This document shows, piece by piece, positions 1-7,592 of a stretch of 17,452 nucleotides of DNA. Source of the DNA: AE-B3B sp964543295 (GTDB taxonomy: Bacteria; Aerophobota; Aerophobia; Aerophobales; AE-B3A); the NCBI GenBank assembly GCA_964543295.1, contig CAZIXA010000046.1, positions 1 to 17,452 of the forward strand, written 5' to 3'. Numbering within the stretch: position 1 is the first letter of the stretch; each line of letters begins with the position of its first letter. Made by a program: the position numbers and the translations under genes. The notes under the pieces were generated by a model, which saw nothing but the letters and a program-made list of their open reading frames with translations, made no database searches and was not told where the DNA came from.

Positions 1-43
1 GAAATCCTTGTCTGATAAGGCATAGAGACATTAGCTGTCAAAC

Positions 44-658
44 TTAGGTTTCAAAGAGAAGAATTGTAAAGGTAAACCCAACATTATTCAAAGCTAGTAA
101 AAGAGAAGTCCTTAGGATTTGACTTATTCCCATTTTCTGCCCTATCATAAGGGGAAAGAAATAAACTTGAACCAGGAAGAAAAAGATCAATATCCAAACG
201 TTGATTATCCAAAAAATTACAATCAAAAAGCTAGTTCTAGCCAATTGTCCATAGAACATTAAGGAAGATCCAGCTACTAAAGGGATTATCACACAAATAA
301 GAGACAGGATAAGGCTTTTCTTCCAGTGATCTTTTATCCCAGTAAAGAAATCTCTCATCTCTATTTCGTGCTCTTTTATGGCAATTTTTCGGGAAATAAC
401 AAATATCCCCGCCAGTGCAGGAGAAGTTAAAAGAAAGCATCCGGTCAGCAAAAGAAGAAGTAAAGGGAAGAAATTTTTTCTAATCTTGAGACCCACTAAT
501 AAACAGGGAATGAAGGTAGCTGTCCAAAATAAGTTACTAAGGATAACCTTACCTACATTATGATAAGTATCTCCTAAAGTAAACTTTATGGCCCGCCCTA
601 CGGAGGGTTTACCAATTTGATTACTTTCTTTTAACAATTGCCTTTTCCTCTTCAACAT
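44..658 (-). CDS. DUF624-like (YesL-type) integral membrane protein
   Basis: About 204 residues with five hydrophobic segments. A first segment after a basic N-terminus (VGKVILSNLFW...) is followed by one ending in LTSPALAGIFVI, then three more towards the C-terminus. This order, with the loop IKDHWKKSL, resembles DUF624/YesL proteins, which have no firm function and often sit near sugar transporters. The start is uncertain. The frame stays open to a TTG at 727, with ATGs at 709 and 658, and none has a convincing SD site. I chose 658 because the residues before it look unlike a membrane-protein front. The upstream side lies against the insertion sequence, so the native promoter or first codons may have been displaced. 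The family call is by pattern and is moderately sure. Confidence 0.55.
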   Translation of the reverse strand: MLKRKRQLLKESNQIGKPSVGRAIKFTLGDTYHNVGKVILSNLFWTATFIPCLLVGLKIRKNFFPLLLLLLTGCFLLTSPALAGIFVISRKIAIKEHEIEMRDFFTGIKDHWKKSLILSLICVIIPLVAGSSLMFYGQLARTSFLIVIFWIINVWILIFFFLVQVYFFPLMIGQKMGISQILRTSLLLALNNVGFTFTILLFET

Positions 659-766
659 TATACCCGAAAATTCAACTACTGCAACATCATCACACCAGTA
701 CCAGAGCATATGAAGAAAAGTAGCCAATTTTTACCAGCATTGTTTCCTTTTCGCGCCTCGTGTCGA

Positions 767-820
767 GCCATTGGATCAGGTAACCGAGGTTAGGGTCGTT
801 GTGCCATTGAAAAGGTAACT
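767..820. repeat. Left terminal repeats of the IS, two copies
   Basis: Two copies of the end motif start at 767 (GCCATTGGATCAGGTAACCG) and 803 (GCCATTGAAAAGGTAACT), 36 bp apart. The inner copy lies inside the transposase coding sequence and the outer copy contains the transposase stop. Paired end motifs like this are usually transposase binding sites. Confidence 0.75.
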
Positions 821-2023
821 TTTTGTTGTCACCCGAGGAGTTTGTTTCTTGGAGGGAGTAGCTCTCATTCCTCCTTGCTTCTCCTCGTAGACTTCAAAGA
901 GCCGGTGGATCTTCTCATCGATCTTTCTTTTGAGCTCTGCAGGGTTAAGGCCTTGGTAAAGCTTTGTTAATTTCTCCTTGGTGTCCTCTGGAATATGCTC
1001 TGATTCGATGAGCCTGTGATAGGGGGTCTTGGGGACCTCGTACCTTCGGTGTACTTTTCCCTTATCCCGAATCTTCTCGGCTAGTTTCATTACTGGTTGA
1101 AAGAAATTCTTGTATAGTCTCCATTCTCCTCGATATAGACTATTAATAGCCTCAAGTTCCTTGTCGGTGTCGTACCTTAGATGCCCAAGGATACCTCTAA
1201 CGTGAGTTGAGTTCTTCTGTTCCACGTAGTTATTATCGTTTTTCCGGTAGGATCTTGATCTAGAAAAGTCAATCTGCTCTTTCTCAGAATATCTTACAAG
1301 GTGCCAGTTAATAAAAGCAGTATCATTATCTGGATGGATATGGAGCCAACGGAAAGGAGTTCTTTCTCGTATCATGGTTAAAGCCTTAAAGGCTCTCTCT
1401 TGAGCGCTCCCCATTACTCCTTCTCCTTCCCACCAGCCCGTGGCAACATCGCAGGAGCTTACACTATTAACGAAGAGTCCAGAGGCTTTTTGTCCCGAGT
1501 GTCTAATGAGATCTATCTGCACCTGTCCTGGCAAGAGTCTATCCCAGTCTCCTGCCTTAACTGGTATTCTCTGGTAGATTAAAGGATTCCTCTTTCGATG
1601 GTACTTTTTGTTTAGGTGAAGAACCTGTCTTTGGTGTTTGAGGACTCGGTCAATGGTTCGGGGACTGATTCTTTTAAGCTTGTTGGCTACCTCATGAGGA
1701 ATGATGAGCTCCTCTAGCTGCCTTAAGCGGTCCACCTCAGTCTTTAGGAGCGGTGCAAGTCTTTGCCCACAAGGATAATCAAAGATCTCCCAGACTTTTA
1801 TCAAAGCTACCTTGACATAGCCATCGTAGACTACCTCCTTTCCTCCTCTTTTTTTGGGTACTAAGGAGATGGAGGAGTTTAGCTTTCTGATGACGTACTT
1901 CCTATTCTGTCCGGTATTACCGCAGTACTCGTCCAGGATGGAGGATCGTTCCTTTCGGGACTTCGCTATGAAGTATTTCCCTTGGAGAACCTTGAGGTAC
2001 TGGTTTCTCGCATTCATATCCAT
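776..2023 (-). CDS. IS transposase with integrase-type (rve) DDE catalytic core
   Basis: A 415-residue protein that should cut and join the ends of the surrounding element. The N-terminal third (about residues 1-135) is basic and contains helix-turn-helix-like stretches, including ISPRTIDRVL near residue 120. The catalytic core follows, with D171 in VQIDLIRHSG, D232 in IHPDNDTAF and E268 in NNYVEQKN. The second Asp and the Glu are separated by 35 residues, the classic DDE(35) spacing. The C-terminal region (about 340-415) is rich in Lys/Arg and Glu. The ATG at 2021-2023 is preceded by a GGAGAAGGAG ribosome binding site, which supports this start. No frameshift or stop is seen, so it looks functional. 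I would place it among the less-classified IS families with an rve core; the exact family is unsure. Confidence 0.93.
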   Translation of the reverse strand: MDMNARNQYLKVLQGKYFIAKSRKERSSILDEYCGNTGQNRKYVIRKLNSSISLVPKKRGGKEVVYDGYVKVALIKVWEIFDYPCGQRLAPLLKTEVDRLRQLEELIIPHEVANKLKRISPRTIDRVLKHQRQVLHLNKKYHRKRNPLIYQRIPVKAGDWDRLLPGQVQIDLIRHSGQKASGLFVNSVSSCDVATGWWEGEGVMGSAQERAFKALTMIRERTPFRWLHIHPDNDTAFINWHLVRYSEKEQIDFSRSRSYRKNDNNYVEQKNSTHVRGILGHLRYDTDKELEAINSLYRGEWRLYKNFFQPVMKLAEKIRDKGKVHRRYEVPKTPYHRLIESEHIPEDTKEKLTKLYQGLNPAELKRKIDEKIHRLFEVYEEKQGGMRATPSKKQTPRVTTKSYLFNGTTTLTSVT

Positions 2024-2076
2024 TTTCTCCTTCTCCCCGGTTACTTGTTATTTAACCTAGGGAGCAGTGTATCATA

Positions 2077-2135
2077 CTTCGGTTACATTTCATATGGCAG
2101 AACCATTCCCTCTTCGGTTACATTATACATGGCAG
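2077..2135. repeat. Right terminal repeats of the IS, two copies
   Basis: Two 24-bp copies at 2077-2100 and 2112-2135 differ at three positions and are 35 bp apart, in inverted orientation to the left pair. Both read CTTCGGTTACATT, then a variable part, then ATGGCAG. They lie upstream of the transposase start codon, so transposase binding here could also repress its own promoter (inference). Confidence 0.78.
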
Positions 2136-2221
2136 AGCGCGCGCCTTTGACAACGGGGCTCGATGATGATAAAATAACGTTGCCTCGAAATTTACTTTAG
2201 ACAATACGGTCATTTGATGCT

Positions 2222-3175
2222 ATGAAAAACATCAAGTCCTACGGAAAACCTGAACTTGAAAATCCTTGCCTAGTAGCTGCTTGGCCTGGTATGGGGTATG
2301 TAGCAACTGGAGTGGCCAGTTATCTGAAAAAGAAATTGAAAGCCACTCTCCTGGCAGAGATAAAGCCAGAGGATTTCTTCTACTTGACGGATGTATGGAT
2401 AAAGAAGGATGAAATTATTTTGCCACAACTGCCAAAAAGCGCATTCTTTTACTGGAAGAACAGAGAAGTTCGGCGTGACTTAATCATCTTTCTGGGGGAA
2501 GCTCAACCTCCGCCGGACAAAGAACTCGTTTTTGCCAGTAAAGTTTTGGATGTCGCCCAGTTGTTCGAGGTCAAAAGAGTGTATACGGCCGCCGCCGCCG
2601 CCCCGGCCCGCATTCACCACACACAACCTCCGGGAATCCTGGCTGTAGCTACTGATAAAAAGCTAAAGGAATACCTTAAAAAATTTAAGGTAACGCTGAT
2701 GAGGGAAGGCAACATTAGCGGCATGAATGGACTCTTATTAGGAGTGGTCAAACAAAGAGATATGGAAGGCATTTGCCTCCTGGGGGAAATTCCTTATTAT
2801 ACCACTCAAATAGAAAATCCCAGATCCTCTCAGGCGGTACTTTCCATTTTGACCAGGATGTTAGGCATTGAAATTGACATGGAAGAAATTAACCTTCTCG
2901 CTAAACAAACCGAAGAAAGACTTAACGAATTTATCAAGACTCACCAGAAATTAGAAAAGCCTATAAGTGGTGAAGAAATTGAGAAGATGAAAAAAGATCT
3001 TAAAACTGGCAGTGAAATTCCTGAATCAGCAAAAGATAGAATTGAAAACCTTTTCAAGCAGGCGGCTAAAGATAGATCCAAAGCAATTGAGCTAAAATCT
3101 GAACTGGATAAATGGGGTATATTTGAGGAATACGAAGATAGATTTCTTGACCTTTTCAAAAAGGGACATCACTAA
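2222..3175 (+). CDS. PAC2 family protein (proteasome-assembly-chaperone-like fold)
   Basis: A 317-residue cytoplasmic protein. The front (residues 13-35, NPCLVAAWPGMGYVATGVA) and the glycine-rich segment near 162-176 (EGNISGMNGLLLGV), followed by GICLLGEIPYY at 183-193, match the PAC2 domain. That domain is found in archaeal and eukaryotic proteasome assembly chaperones and in many bacterial proteins of unknown role. Residues 123-129 are an Ala/Pro run written with repeated GCC codons. The last 90 residues are charged and probably helical. The ATG at 2222 has no clear SD site. The insertion sequence ends about 85 bp upstream and may have replaced the native promoter. No proteasome gene is in the window, so the bacterial role is open. 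Confidence 0.87.
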   Translation: MKNIKSYGKPELENPCLVAAWPGMGYVATGVASYLKKKLKATLLAEIKPEDFFYLTDVWIKKDEIILPQLPKSAFFYWKNREVRRDLIIFLGEAQPPPDKELVFASKVLDVAQLFEVKRVYTAAAAAPARIHHTQPPGILAVATDKKLKEYLKKFKVTLMREGNISGMNGLLLGVVKQRDMEGICLLGEIPYYTTQIENPRSSQAVLSILTRMLGIEIDMEEINLLAKQTEERLNEFIKTHQKLEKPISGEEIEKMKKDLKTGSEIPESAKDRIENLFKQAAKDRSKAIELKSELDKWGIFEEYEDRFLDLFKKGHH

Positions 3176-3231
3176 CTTTCTATATTTGCTGGAAATCTAC
3201 TTGGCCAATCTTTGTTAGCCTAGGGTCTTTG

Positions 3232-3325
3232 CAGAAAATGGGGACGTGATTATTTTTTTCGAAAGGAAAAATAATTGAAGAGAGAACTAGAAAAAAAGAA
3301 AAAATGATCACGTCCCCATTTTCTG
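3232..3325. repeat. Palindromic element, copy 1 (MITE/REP-like)
   Basis: A perfect 19-bp inverted repeat (CAGAAAATGGGGACGTGAT at 3232-3250, its complement at 3307-3325) encloses an A/T-rich centre. The centre contains a second, nested hairpin (ATTATTTTT ... AAAAATAAT, about 3250-3273). A second copy lies at 8670-8751 in the same orientation. The GGGGACGT core resembles ends of elements mobilised by REP-associated tyrosine transposases, but no such gene is present. The right arm ends 10 bp before the next gene's ATG, so the folded RNA could affect its translation. Confidence 0.8.
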
Positions 3326-3335
3326 GGAATCATCT

Positions 3336-4511
3336 ATGAGTATAAAAAATCTGTCTGTAAACATCTTGAGGTCAGCATCCTTCGCCCATGCCTTGAGTGA
3401 TATGTACTGGTTTATCTTTCCAGTTCTTCTACCTCTCATTAAAGAGGAATTCGGGCTGAGTTATATCCAGGCAGGCCTTCTGGTAAGTTCCTTTACCATC
3501 GTCACCGGCCTGGGTTCTTTTATTACCGGCTATTTAGGTGACCGTTTTGGCCGAAGAATCATCTTAAGTGGAGGATTTTTAATTGCTTCCCTGGCTCTCG
3601 TGCTCTGCGCCAAAAGCAACTTTTACTGGCAACTGCTTCTTGCCTCGGCTCTGGTAGGTGCAGGGGCCAGCACTTTTCATCCCAGCACACTTGCCTTGCT
3701 TATGGATTTATTCTCTAAAAGAAGAGGTAGGATTTTAGGTATTTTTATGCTCTCGGGGTGGGTAGGATCAGCAGTCATGCTTTCAGGGGTATCTTATCTG
3801 GCCGGCAGGATGTTAACCTGGCGGCAGATGATTTTTATTGTTGCCTGGCCGGGTCTGATATTTGCTCCCTTTTTTTTCCGATCACTAAGTTTTTTAACAA
3901 AAGGACAGGATCCACGAGATAGAACTAAATTAAAGTCACCTTCTTTGTCTCAAGGTACTTTATTTCTCTTAGCTGTCTTCTTTACAGCCAACCTGGCTCT
4001 AACCATAAGCTTTTATGGAGTGATTAACTTCATCCCCACCTTCATGGTGGACGTGAAAGGTCTACCCATCGAGAAGGCTGGTTACTTTTTTGTGCTTATA
4101 GCTACGGGAGGGATGATGGGATCCTTTTTCAGTGGTAAAATGGTAGATAGGTTTTCCTCCTTGCTAGTCATTCAGATAGCGACTTTTGCCGGTATCCCCA
4201 TCATTTTTCTATTGACTCTGGCCGCCAGCCCTATTAGTTTAGCCTTACTCCTCATTCTTTTTGGGGTCTTTTACTCGGGCGTGTTCCCTCCCCAGAACGT
4301 TTATCTGGCTGATCTAACCTCGATTTACTTCCGCGGAAAAATCTATGGGCTAATCCAGTGCTTATCCATCCTGGTTGGTGCAACTGCTCCTGGGATAATA
4401 GGCCTGCTGGCCGACCATTTAGGGCTAATTTTAGCCCTGCAGTTGAGCACTATTCCTCTTATTCTAGCGGGAGCACTTTTTATCTACCTTATCAAAAGCA
4501 CAATTAAATGA
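3336..4511 (+). CDS. Major facilitator superfamily (MFS) transporter
   Basis: A 391-residue inner-membrane secondary transporter with about 12 hydrophobic segments. The MFS signature between helices 2 and 3 is clear: G65YLGDRFGRR74. A weaker counterpart (SGKMVDRFSS) lies at the equivalent loop of the second half, and a longer polar loop (about residues 190-205) separates the halves. The substrate cannot be read from the sequence. The start at 3336 lies directly behind palindromic element copy 1 and has only a weak GGGA ribosome binding site. A PfkB sugar kinase follows, which suggests a sugar or sugar-acid substrate, but a promoter between the two weakens the operon argument. Family call firm, substrate unknown. 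Confidence 0.9.
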   Translation: MSIKNLSVNILRSASFAHALSDMYWFIFPVLLPLIKEEFGLSYIQAGLLVSSFTIVTGLGSFITGYLGDRFGRRIILSGGFLIASLALVLCAKSNFYWQLLLASALVGAGASTFHPSTLALLMDLFSKRRGRILGIFMLSGWVGSAVMLSGVSYLAGRMLTWRQMIFIVAWPGLIFAPFFFRSLSFLTKGQDPRDRTKLKSPSLSQGTLFLLAVFFTANLALTISFYGVINFIPTFMVDVKGLPIEKAGYFFVLIATGGMMGSFFSGKMVDRFSSLLVIQIATFAGIPIIFLLTLAASPISLALLLILFGVFYSGVFPPQNVYLADLTSIYFRGKIYGLIQCLSILVGATAPGIIGLLADHLGLILALQLSTIPLILAGALFIYLIKSTIK

Positions 4512-4564
4512 GCCTGAGAGATTGTTGCTTTGCTGCTGAAAAATCTTTTTGGCTGGATCTCGCC

Positions 4565-4593
4565 TTTTCAATAAGGGAATTCTCTGATATAAT
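4565..4593 (+). promoter_or_regulatory. Sigma-70-type promoter for the PfkB kinase gene
   Basis: TTTTCA at 4565-4570, a 17-bp spacer and a perfect TATAAT at 4588-4593. Transcription would start near 4600, inside the open frame that runs back to 4508. This favours the internal ATG at 4676 as the kinase start. Confidence 0.55.
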
Positions 4594-4675
4594 AGTATCA
4601 AGCTTTCCGAAATTGGTGATTTTATATAAACTGGTGCGAAAAATAGTTAAGCAGGAGGCTAAAATAGACACGTGT

Positions 4676-5524
4676 ATGCTCGATATACTCGTCACTGGAC
4701 ATTGCACTCACGATATCATCGTCCAGAAAGATAGACAATTTCTTAGATTGGGTGGACCTCCCTCTTATATCTCCAGACTCTTAGAGAGTATAAACAGAGT
4801 AGGAAGAAGCAAAAAGAAGGAGAGTCATGGTCAGATAAATTATACCATAATCTCCAAGGTTGGTCCGGACTTTAAGTACTTCTCCGAATTTCCCCAAAAA
4901 CCTATCCTGGTCACAAAGCCAACTACCTGCTTTGTCAACCGCTACCAGAGTAGTGAGAAAGTCCAGGAAGTCAGGAGCATTTGTGAGCCAATTTTCCCCA
5001 AAGACATTCAATCTAAATCCAAAGTCGGTCTCATCGCCGGAGTCATCGGAGAAGTTCTACCTGAGACCATCGAGAGATTATCCTCGCTTTGCCAGGTAAT
5101 TTTCTGCGATGTGCAGGGACTCATTAGAAAAGTAGACCAACTGGGGAGAGTCTATCATGTTGATTTGACCAGCACAGAATTTTACGATGTGCTGCCCAAG
5201 ATTGACTTTTTGCAGCTAAATAGGCTGGAATCACAATTTGTTAAGGTAAAAGAGATCTCAAGAAAGGCCATCGTCTTACTAACGAAGGGAAAGGAAGGCT
5301 GTAGTATTATTGAAAGGGGAAAGGAGTTTGAGGTTCCTACTCGGCCACTACCCGAAAAGGATCCCACCGGTGCAGGTGATCTCTTCCTGGTTGGATTTGC
5401 TTATGCGATCTTGAGGAGATATTCTCTGGAAAGATGTGCCCAGGTTGCTAACTACTTTGGGGGTCTTGCCGTGAGGAAAGTAGGGATACCGACAAAAATA
5501 AAAATAAGGGAAAGTTTTGTATGA
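4676..5524 (+). CDS. PfkB family carbohydrate kinase
   Basis: A 282-residue ribokinase-fold enzyme that should phosphorylate a sugar, polyol or nucleoside with ATP. It opens with MLDILVTGHCTHDIIV, carries the N-terminal Gly-Gly motif (LGGPPSY, residues 25-31), an NRLE segment (182-185), TKGKEGC (203-209), and the C-terminal signature DPTGAGDLF (229-237) with D235 as catalytic base. The frame is open back to 4508, overlapping the transporter stop. I set the start at 4676 because the extra 56 residues match nothing in the family and a promoter lies within them. AGGAGG at 4653-4658 is 17 bp from this ATG, a poor spacing, so the exact start is not certain. DPTGAGD kinases include inositol- and nucleoside-type members; the substrate is unresolved. 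Its end overlaps the next gene by 8 bp. Confidence 0.83.
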   Translation: MLDILVTGHCTHDIIVQKDRQFLRLGGPPSYISRLLESINRVGRSKKKESHGQINYTIISKVGPDFKYFSEFPQKPILVTKPTTCFVNRYQSSEKVQEVRSICEPIFPKDIQSKSKVGLIAGVIGEVLPETIERLSSLCQVIFCDVQGLIRKVDQLGRVYHVDLTSTEFYDVLPKIDFLQLNRLESQFVKVKEISRKAIVLLTKGKEGCSIIERGKEFEVPTRPLPEKDPTGAGDLFLVGFAYAILRRYSLERCAQVANYFGGLAVRKVGIPTKIKIRESFV

Positions 5525-6728
5525 AAGCTCATTTATTATTTGGATAATTTGGACAATGTTCAGAAGAAGAATAATCTTTGCCGATAATGACTTCACCCTC
5601 AGTTGGCCCACTGGTGATCTCAGCACCGAAGAACTAAAAAACATTGAGGCAGGCTTCAAAGCTATGCCAGAGAAGTACTGCTTAACGGACAAACAGAGAG
5701 TTTTTTTCAGAGGATTTCTTAAAGAGGGGGTTCTGGTGGTTCTTTCGGGAGCTTCCATTGAGCAGCTAGAAAAAAGACTGGTAGACCTGATTGAGGCTAG
5801 ATTAAGATACAAAATAATTGCCTGTCCAGTTAGTGGGGCTGAGGGTTATATCTATACTTCGGTCAGATCTTCGAAGCCTATTCATTCAGGTCAACAGAGA
5901 AGACAGATCTGGAGTTATTCTAAACAGCTTCTGACTGCTTCTCAACGAAAAGCCTGGTCGAGTGCAGTTGATGAGATAGCTGAGATCCTTCAATTTTCTA
6001 GAGAGAAGGTTAAGATGAAAGGGGTTATGATTTACCTTCCTGAGGTGAGAGTCGATCGAAGGGGTCATCCCTTAGCTCAGATTACCATTGAAGCAGATTG
6101 CAGAAATGAGATCCTGAGAAAAAAGAGGATCAGCAAAGATGAGTTATGCAAGATGGCGCTCAAAAGTTTGAAACACGAAGAAAAGTTTATTTCCCTCAAG
6201 AAATTTATATTTCGGCCTTCCGACTTCCAAGTCCAGGAAAAGATTGATATCAGAGGGGCAGCAAAGAGGTACCTGGATGAACTTTTTGGAAGGAATGAAC
6301 TTGCAAGTCCTAGGGCGAGATTTGTTAGTTATTTATCAGGAACGGGGGCTCTCGACACTCAGATCTGGGATAAGAAAAGAAAGCGCACCTGTGGTAAAGA
6401 AACAGCCATAAGGAGAGTACGAGAACTCAGGATAATAGAAAGAATCCTCAAGTGTGAGCTCGATGGAAGAATGATTGAAGTGTGGGGAGATGATTTCGGC
6501 CTCGCGCTTAATGGGAAAGTCATTTCCAGGAGTGATTGGGGTATGATAGAGGGACTTAAAGGAATCAAAAATTATGAAAAGTTAAAAGTGATAAGTTTTC
6601 GCGATCAGCCTTTTCCTCCAAACCGATGTCAGACGCAAGTTTTTCTCGCTGAAGGTAAAGAAGGTCCTCCGGCCTGTGAAGCCTATATGTCGACATTAGG
6701 CCGTATCAAATCTCTCAACGCAATCTAA
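5517..6728 (+). CDS. Unrecognised 403-residue protein coupled to the PfkB kinase
   Basis: I do not recognise this protein. It is soluble in character, with no signal peptide and no convincing membrane helix beyond a mildly hydrophobic start (residues 3-13). It is rich in Lys/Arg, has six scattered cysteines and no P-loop, metal-ligand cluster or CxxC pair. A central part (about 100-240) alternates charged helices with beta-like stretches. The C-terminal part has a compact WGDDFGLALNGK segment near 336-347. The TTG at 5517 overlaps the kinase stop and has AAGGGAAAG at a good distance; an ATG at 5556 (residue 14) is the alternative. The 8-bp overlap implies translational coupling, so the two products probably serve one pathway. 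The reading frame is long and clean, so the gene is real. Confidence 0.7.
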   Translation: MYESSFIIWIIWTMFRRRIIFADNDFTLSWPTGDLSTEELKNIEAGFKAMPEKYCLTDKQRVFFRGFLKEGVLVVLSGASIEQLEKRLVDLIEARLRYKIIACPVSGAEGYIYTSVRSSKPIHSGQQRRQIWSYSKQLLTASQRKAWSSAVDEIAEILQFSREKVKMKGVMIYLPEVRVDRRGHPLAQITIEADCRNEILRKKRISKDELCKMALKSLKHEEKFISLKKFIFRPSDFQVQEKIDIRGAAKRYLDELFGRNELASPRARFVSYLSGTGALDTQIWDKKRKRTCGKETAIRRVRELRIIERILKCELDGRMIEVWGDDFGLALNGKVISRSDWGMIEGLKGIKNYEKLKVISFRDQPFPPNRCQTQVFLAEGKEGPPACEAYMSTLGRIKSLNAI

Positions 6729-6746
6729 CCAAAAGGATTTATCTTG

Positions 6747-6775
6747 TTGACAAAATCTGCAGGTTATTATATTTA
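6747..6775 (+). promoter_or_regulatory. Candidate promoter for the scaffold/zinc-ribbon genes
   Basis: A perfect TTGACA at 6747-6752, a 17-bp spacer and TATTTA at 6770-6775, in the 197-bp gap before the IscU-like gene. It leaves an A-rich leader of about 140 nt in which I see no clear hairpin or operator. Nothing else is recognised in the gap. Confidence 0.5.
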
Positions 6776-6925
6776 TTAGGAGTTGCTCATCAAGGATAAA
6801 TTTTGAGGTAGAAGGATTTCCCAATTTACATTAAGGTCAAGGCAGCAAAACATAATGAGGGGTTCTGAACTTCAAAGTAGGAAAAAATGGGAAAGAATGA
6901 TAGATTCTAAGTAAAAGAGGGGGAG

Positions 6926-7354
6926 ATGTTTCAATACAACGCAAAGGTGATGGATCACTTCATAAATCCCCGGAATGTAGGTGAAATCACCGAGGCAGAT
7001 GGGGAAGGGACGGTAGGTAATCCTGTATGTGGGGATCTGATGACCTTTTATATCAAAGTCAATAATGGTCGTATCAGCGATGTAAAGTTCAAAACCTTTG
7101 GTTGTGGTGCAGCCATTGCTGTATCCAGCATCGTCAGTGAAATGGCCAAAGGAAAGACCCTGGATGAGGCTATGAAAATCACCAACAAAATGGTGGCCAC
7201 AGAGCTTGGAGGCCTTCCCAAGAATAAACTACACTGTTCTAACCTGGGGGCAGATGCCCTCCACAAGGCCATCGAGAATTATAAAAAAAGGCTAAGTAAG
7301 TCCAAAAGTAGAGGAGAAAGAAATGAGTCAGCCTTACAGATCAAAAAAGGGTGA
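6926..7354 (+). CDS. Iron-sulfur cluster assembly scaffold, IscU/NifU N-terminal type
   Basis: A 142-residue scaffold on which [2Fe-2S] or [4Fe-4S] clusters are built before transfer to apo-proteins. All three conserved cluster ligands are present: C35 in NPVCGD, C60 in FGCGAA and C104 in LHCSNL, with Asp37 after the first Cys. The opening FQYNAKVMDHFINPRNVGE is typical of the family. The C-terminal tail (about 120-142) is basic and reads into the next gene, overlapping it by 32 bp. The ATG at 6926 directly follows a GAGGGGGAG ribosome binding site. No cysteine desulfurase (IscS/NifS) is in the window, so sulfur must come from elsewhere. I give no symbol because NifU-, IscU- and SufU-like genes cannot be told apart safely here. 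Confidence 0.93.
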   Translation: MFQYNAKVMDHFINPRNVGEITEADGEGTVGNPVCGDLMTFYIKVNNGRISDVKFKTFGCGAAIAVSSIVSEMAKGKTLDEAMKITNKMVATELGGLPKNKLHCSNLGADALHKAIENYKKRLSKSKSRGERNESALQIKKG

Positions 7355-7520
7355 AGCAAAGGAAAAAGCTTGTCATTGTCCCTATTGTGACGCTAGCTTC
7401 TCCAAATCCTTTCCATTTTGCCAGGCCTGTGGTAAAGAATCGCAGTTCTGCAGTGAGTGTGGAGAAGTTCTACCAGGACAAGCCTCTGTTTGCCCCCACT
7501 GCGGAGCAAAACTTAAATAA
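7323..7520 (+). CDS. Small double zinc-ribbon protein
   Basis: A 65-residue protein with nine cysteines. Four CxxC knuckles are at C19-C22, C33-C36, C43-C46 and C57-C60, with an extra Cys at 17. They pair naturally into two zinc-ribbon folds in tandem. Such modules bind Zn and mediate protein or nucleic-acid contacts; Fe binding is possible but not shown. The ATG at 7323 has GAGGAG at 7311-7316 and overlaps the end of the scaffold gene by 32 bp, so the two are probably translationally coupled. The pairing suggests a link to metal or Fe-S handling (inference). No enzyme domain is attached. Confidence 0.8.
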   Translation: MSQPYRSKKGEAKEKACHCPYCDASFSKSFPFCQACGKESQFCSECGEVLPGQASVCPHCGAKLK

Positions 7521-7592
7521 TCATGCATAAAGGAAGATATATCTATTATCCTACCAACGTGAGTTCAAGTTTCCATTACAAAGGGGGAAAAG

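Larger units (their letters stand above)
765..2137 (-). mobile_element. Complete insertion sequence, about 1.37 kb, with DDE transposase and doubled terminal repeats
   Basis: One transposase gene fills the element and is flanked by inverted repeats. Each end carries two copies of a roughly 18-24 bp motif (consensus GCCAT...GTAAC, often continuing CGARG): 767-790 and 803-820 on the left, 2077-2100 and 2112-2135 on the right, in opposite orientation. The transposase stop codon (776-778) lies inside the outer left repeat. Outer boundaries are approximate, because I could not find a convincing target-site duplication. The element sits between the membrane protein gene (44-658, minus) and the PAC2 gene (2222, plus). 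I infer that it is recent enough to be intact. Confidence 0.85.

Noticed and set aside
2586..2612. GCC trinucleotide run in the PAC2 gene
   Set aside because: It simply encodes an Ala/Pro stretch in an intact domain. It is too short to treat as a separate repeat locus.
4508..4675. Extra 56 codons in front of the PfkB kinase
   Set aside because: The residues do not look like the family, and a promoter with TATAAT lies inside. I treat it as non-coding leader.
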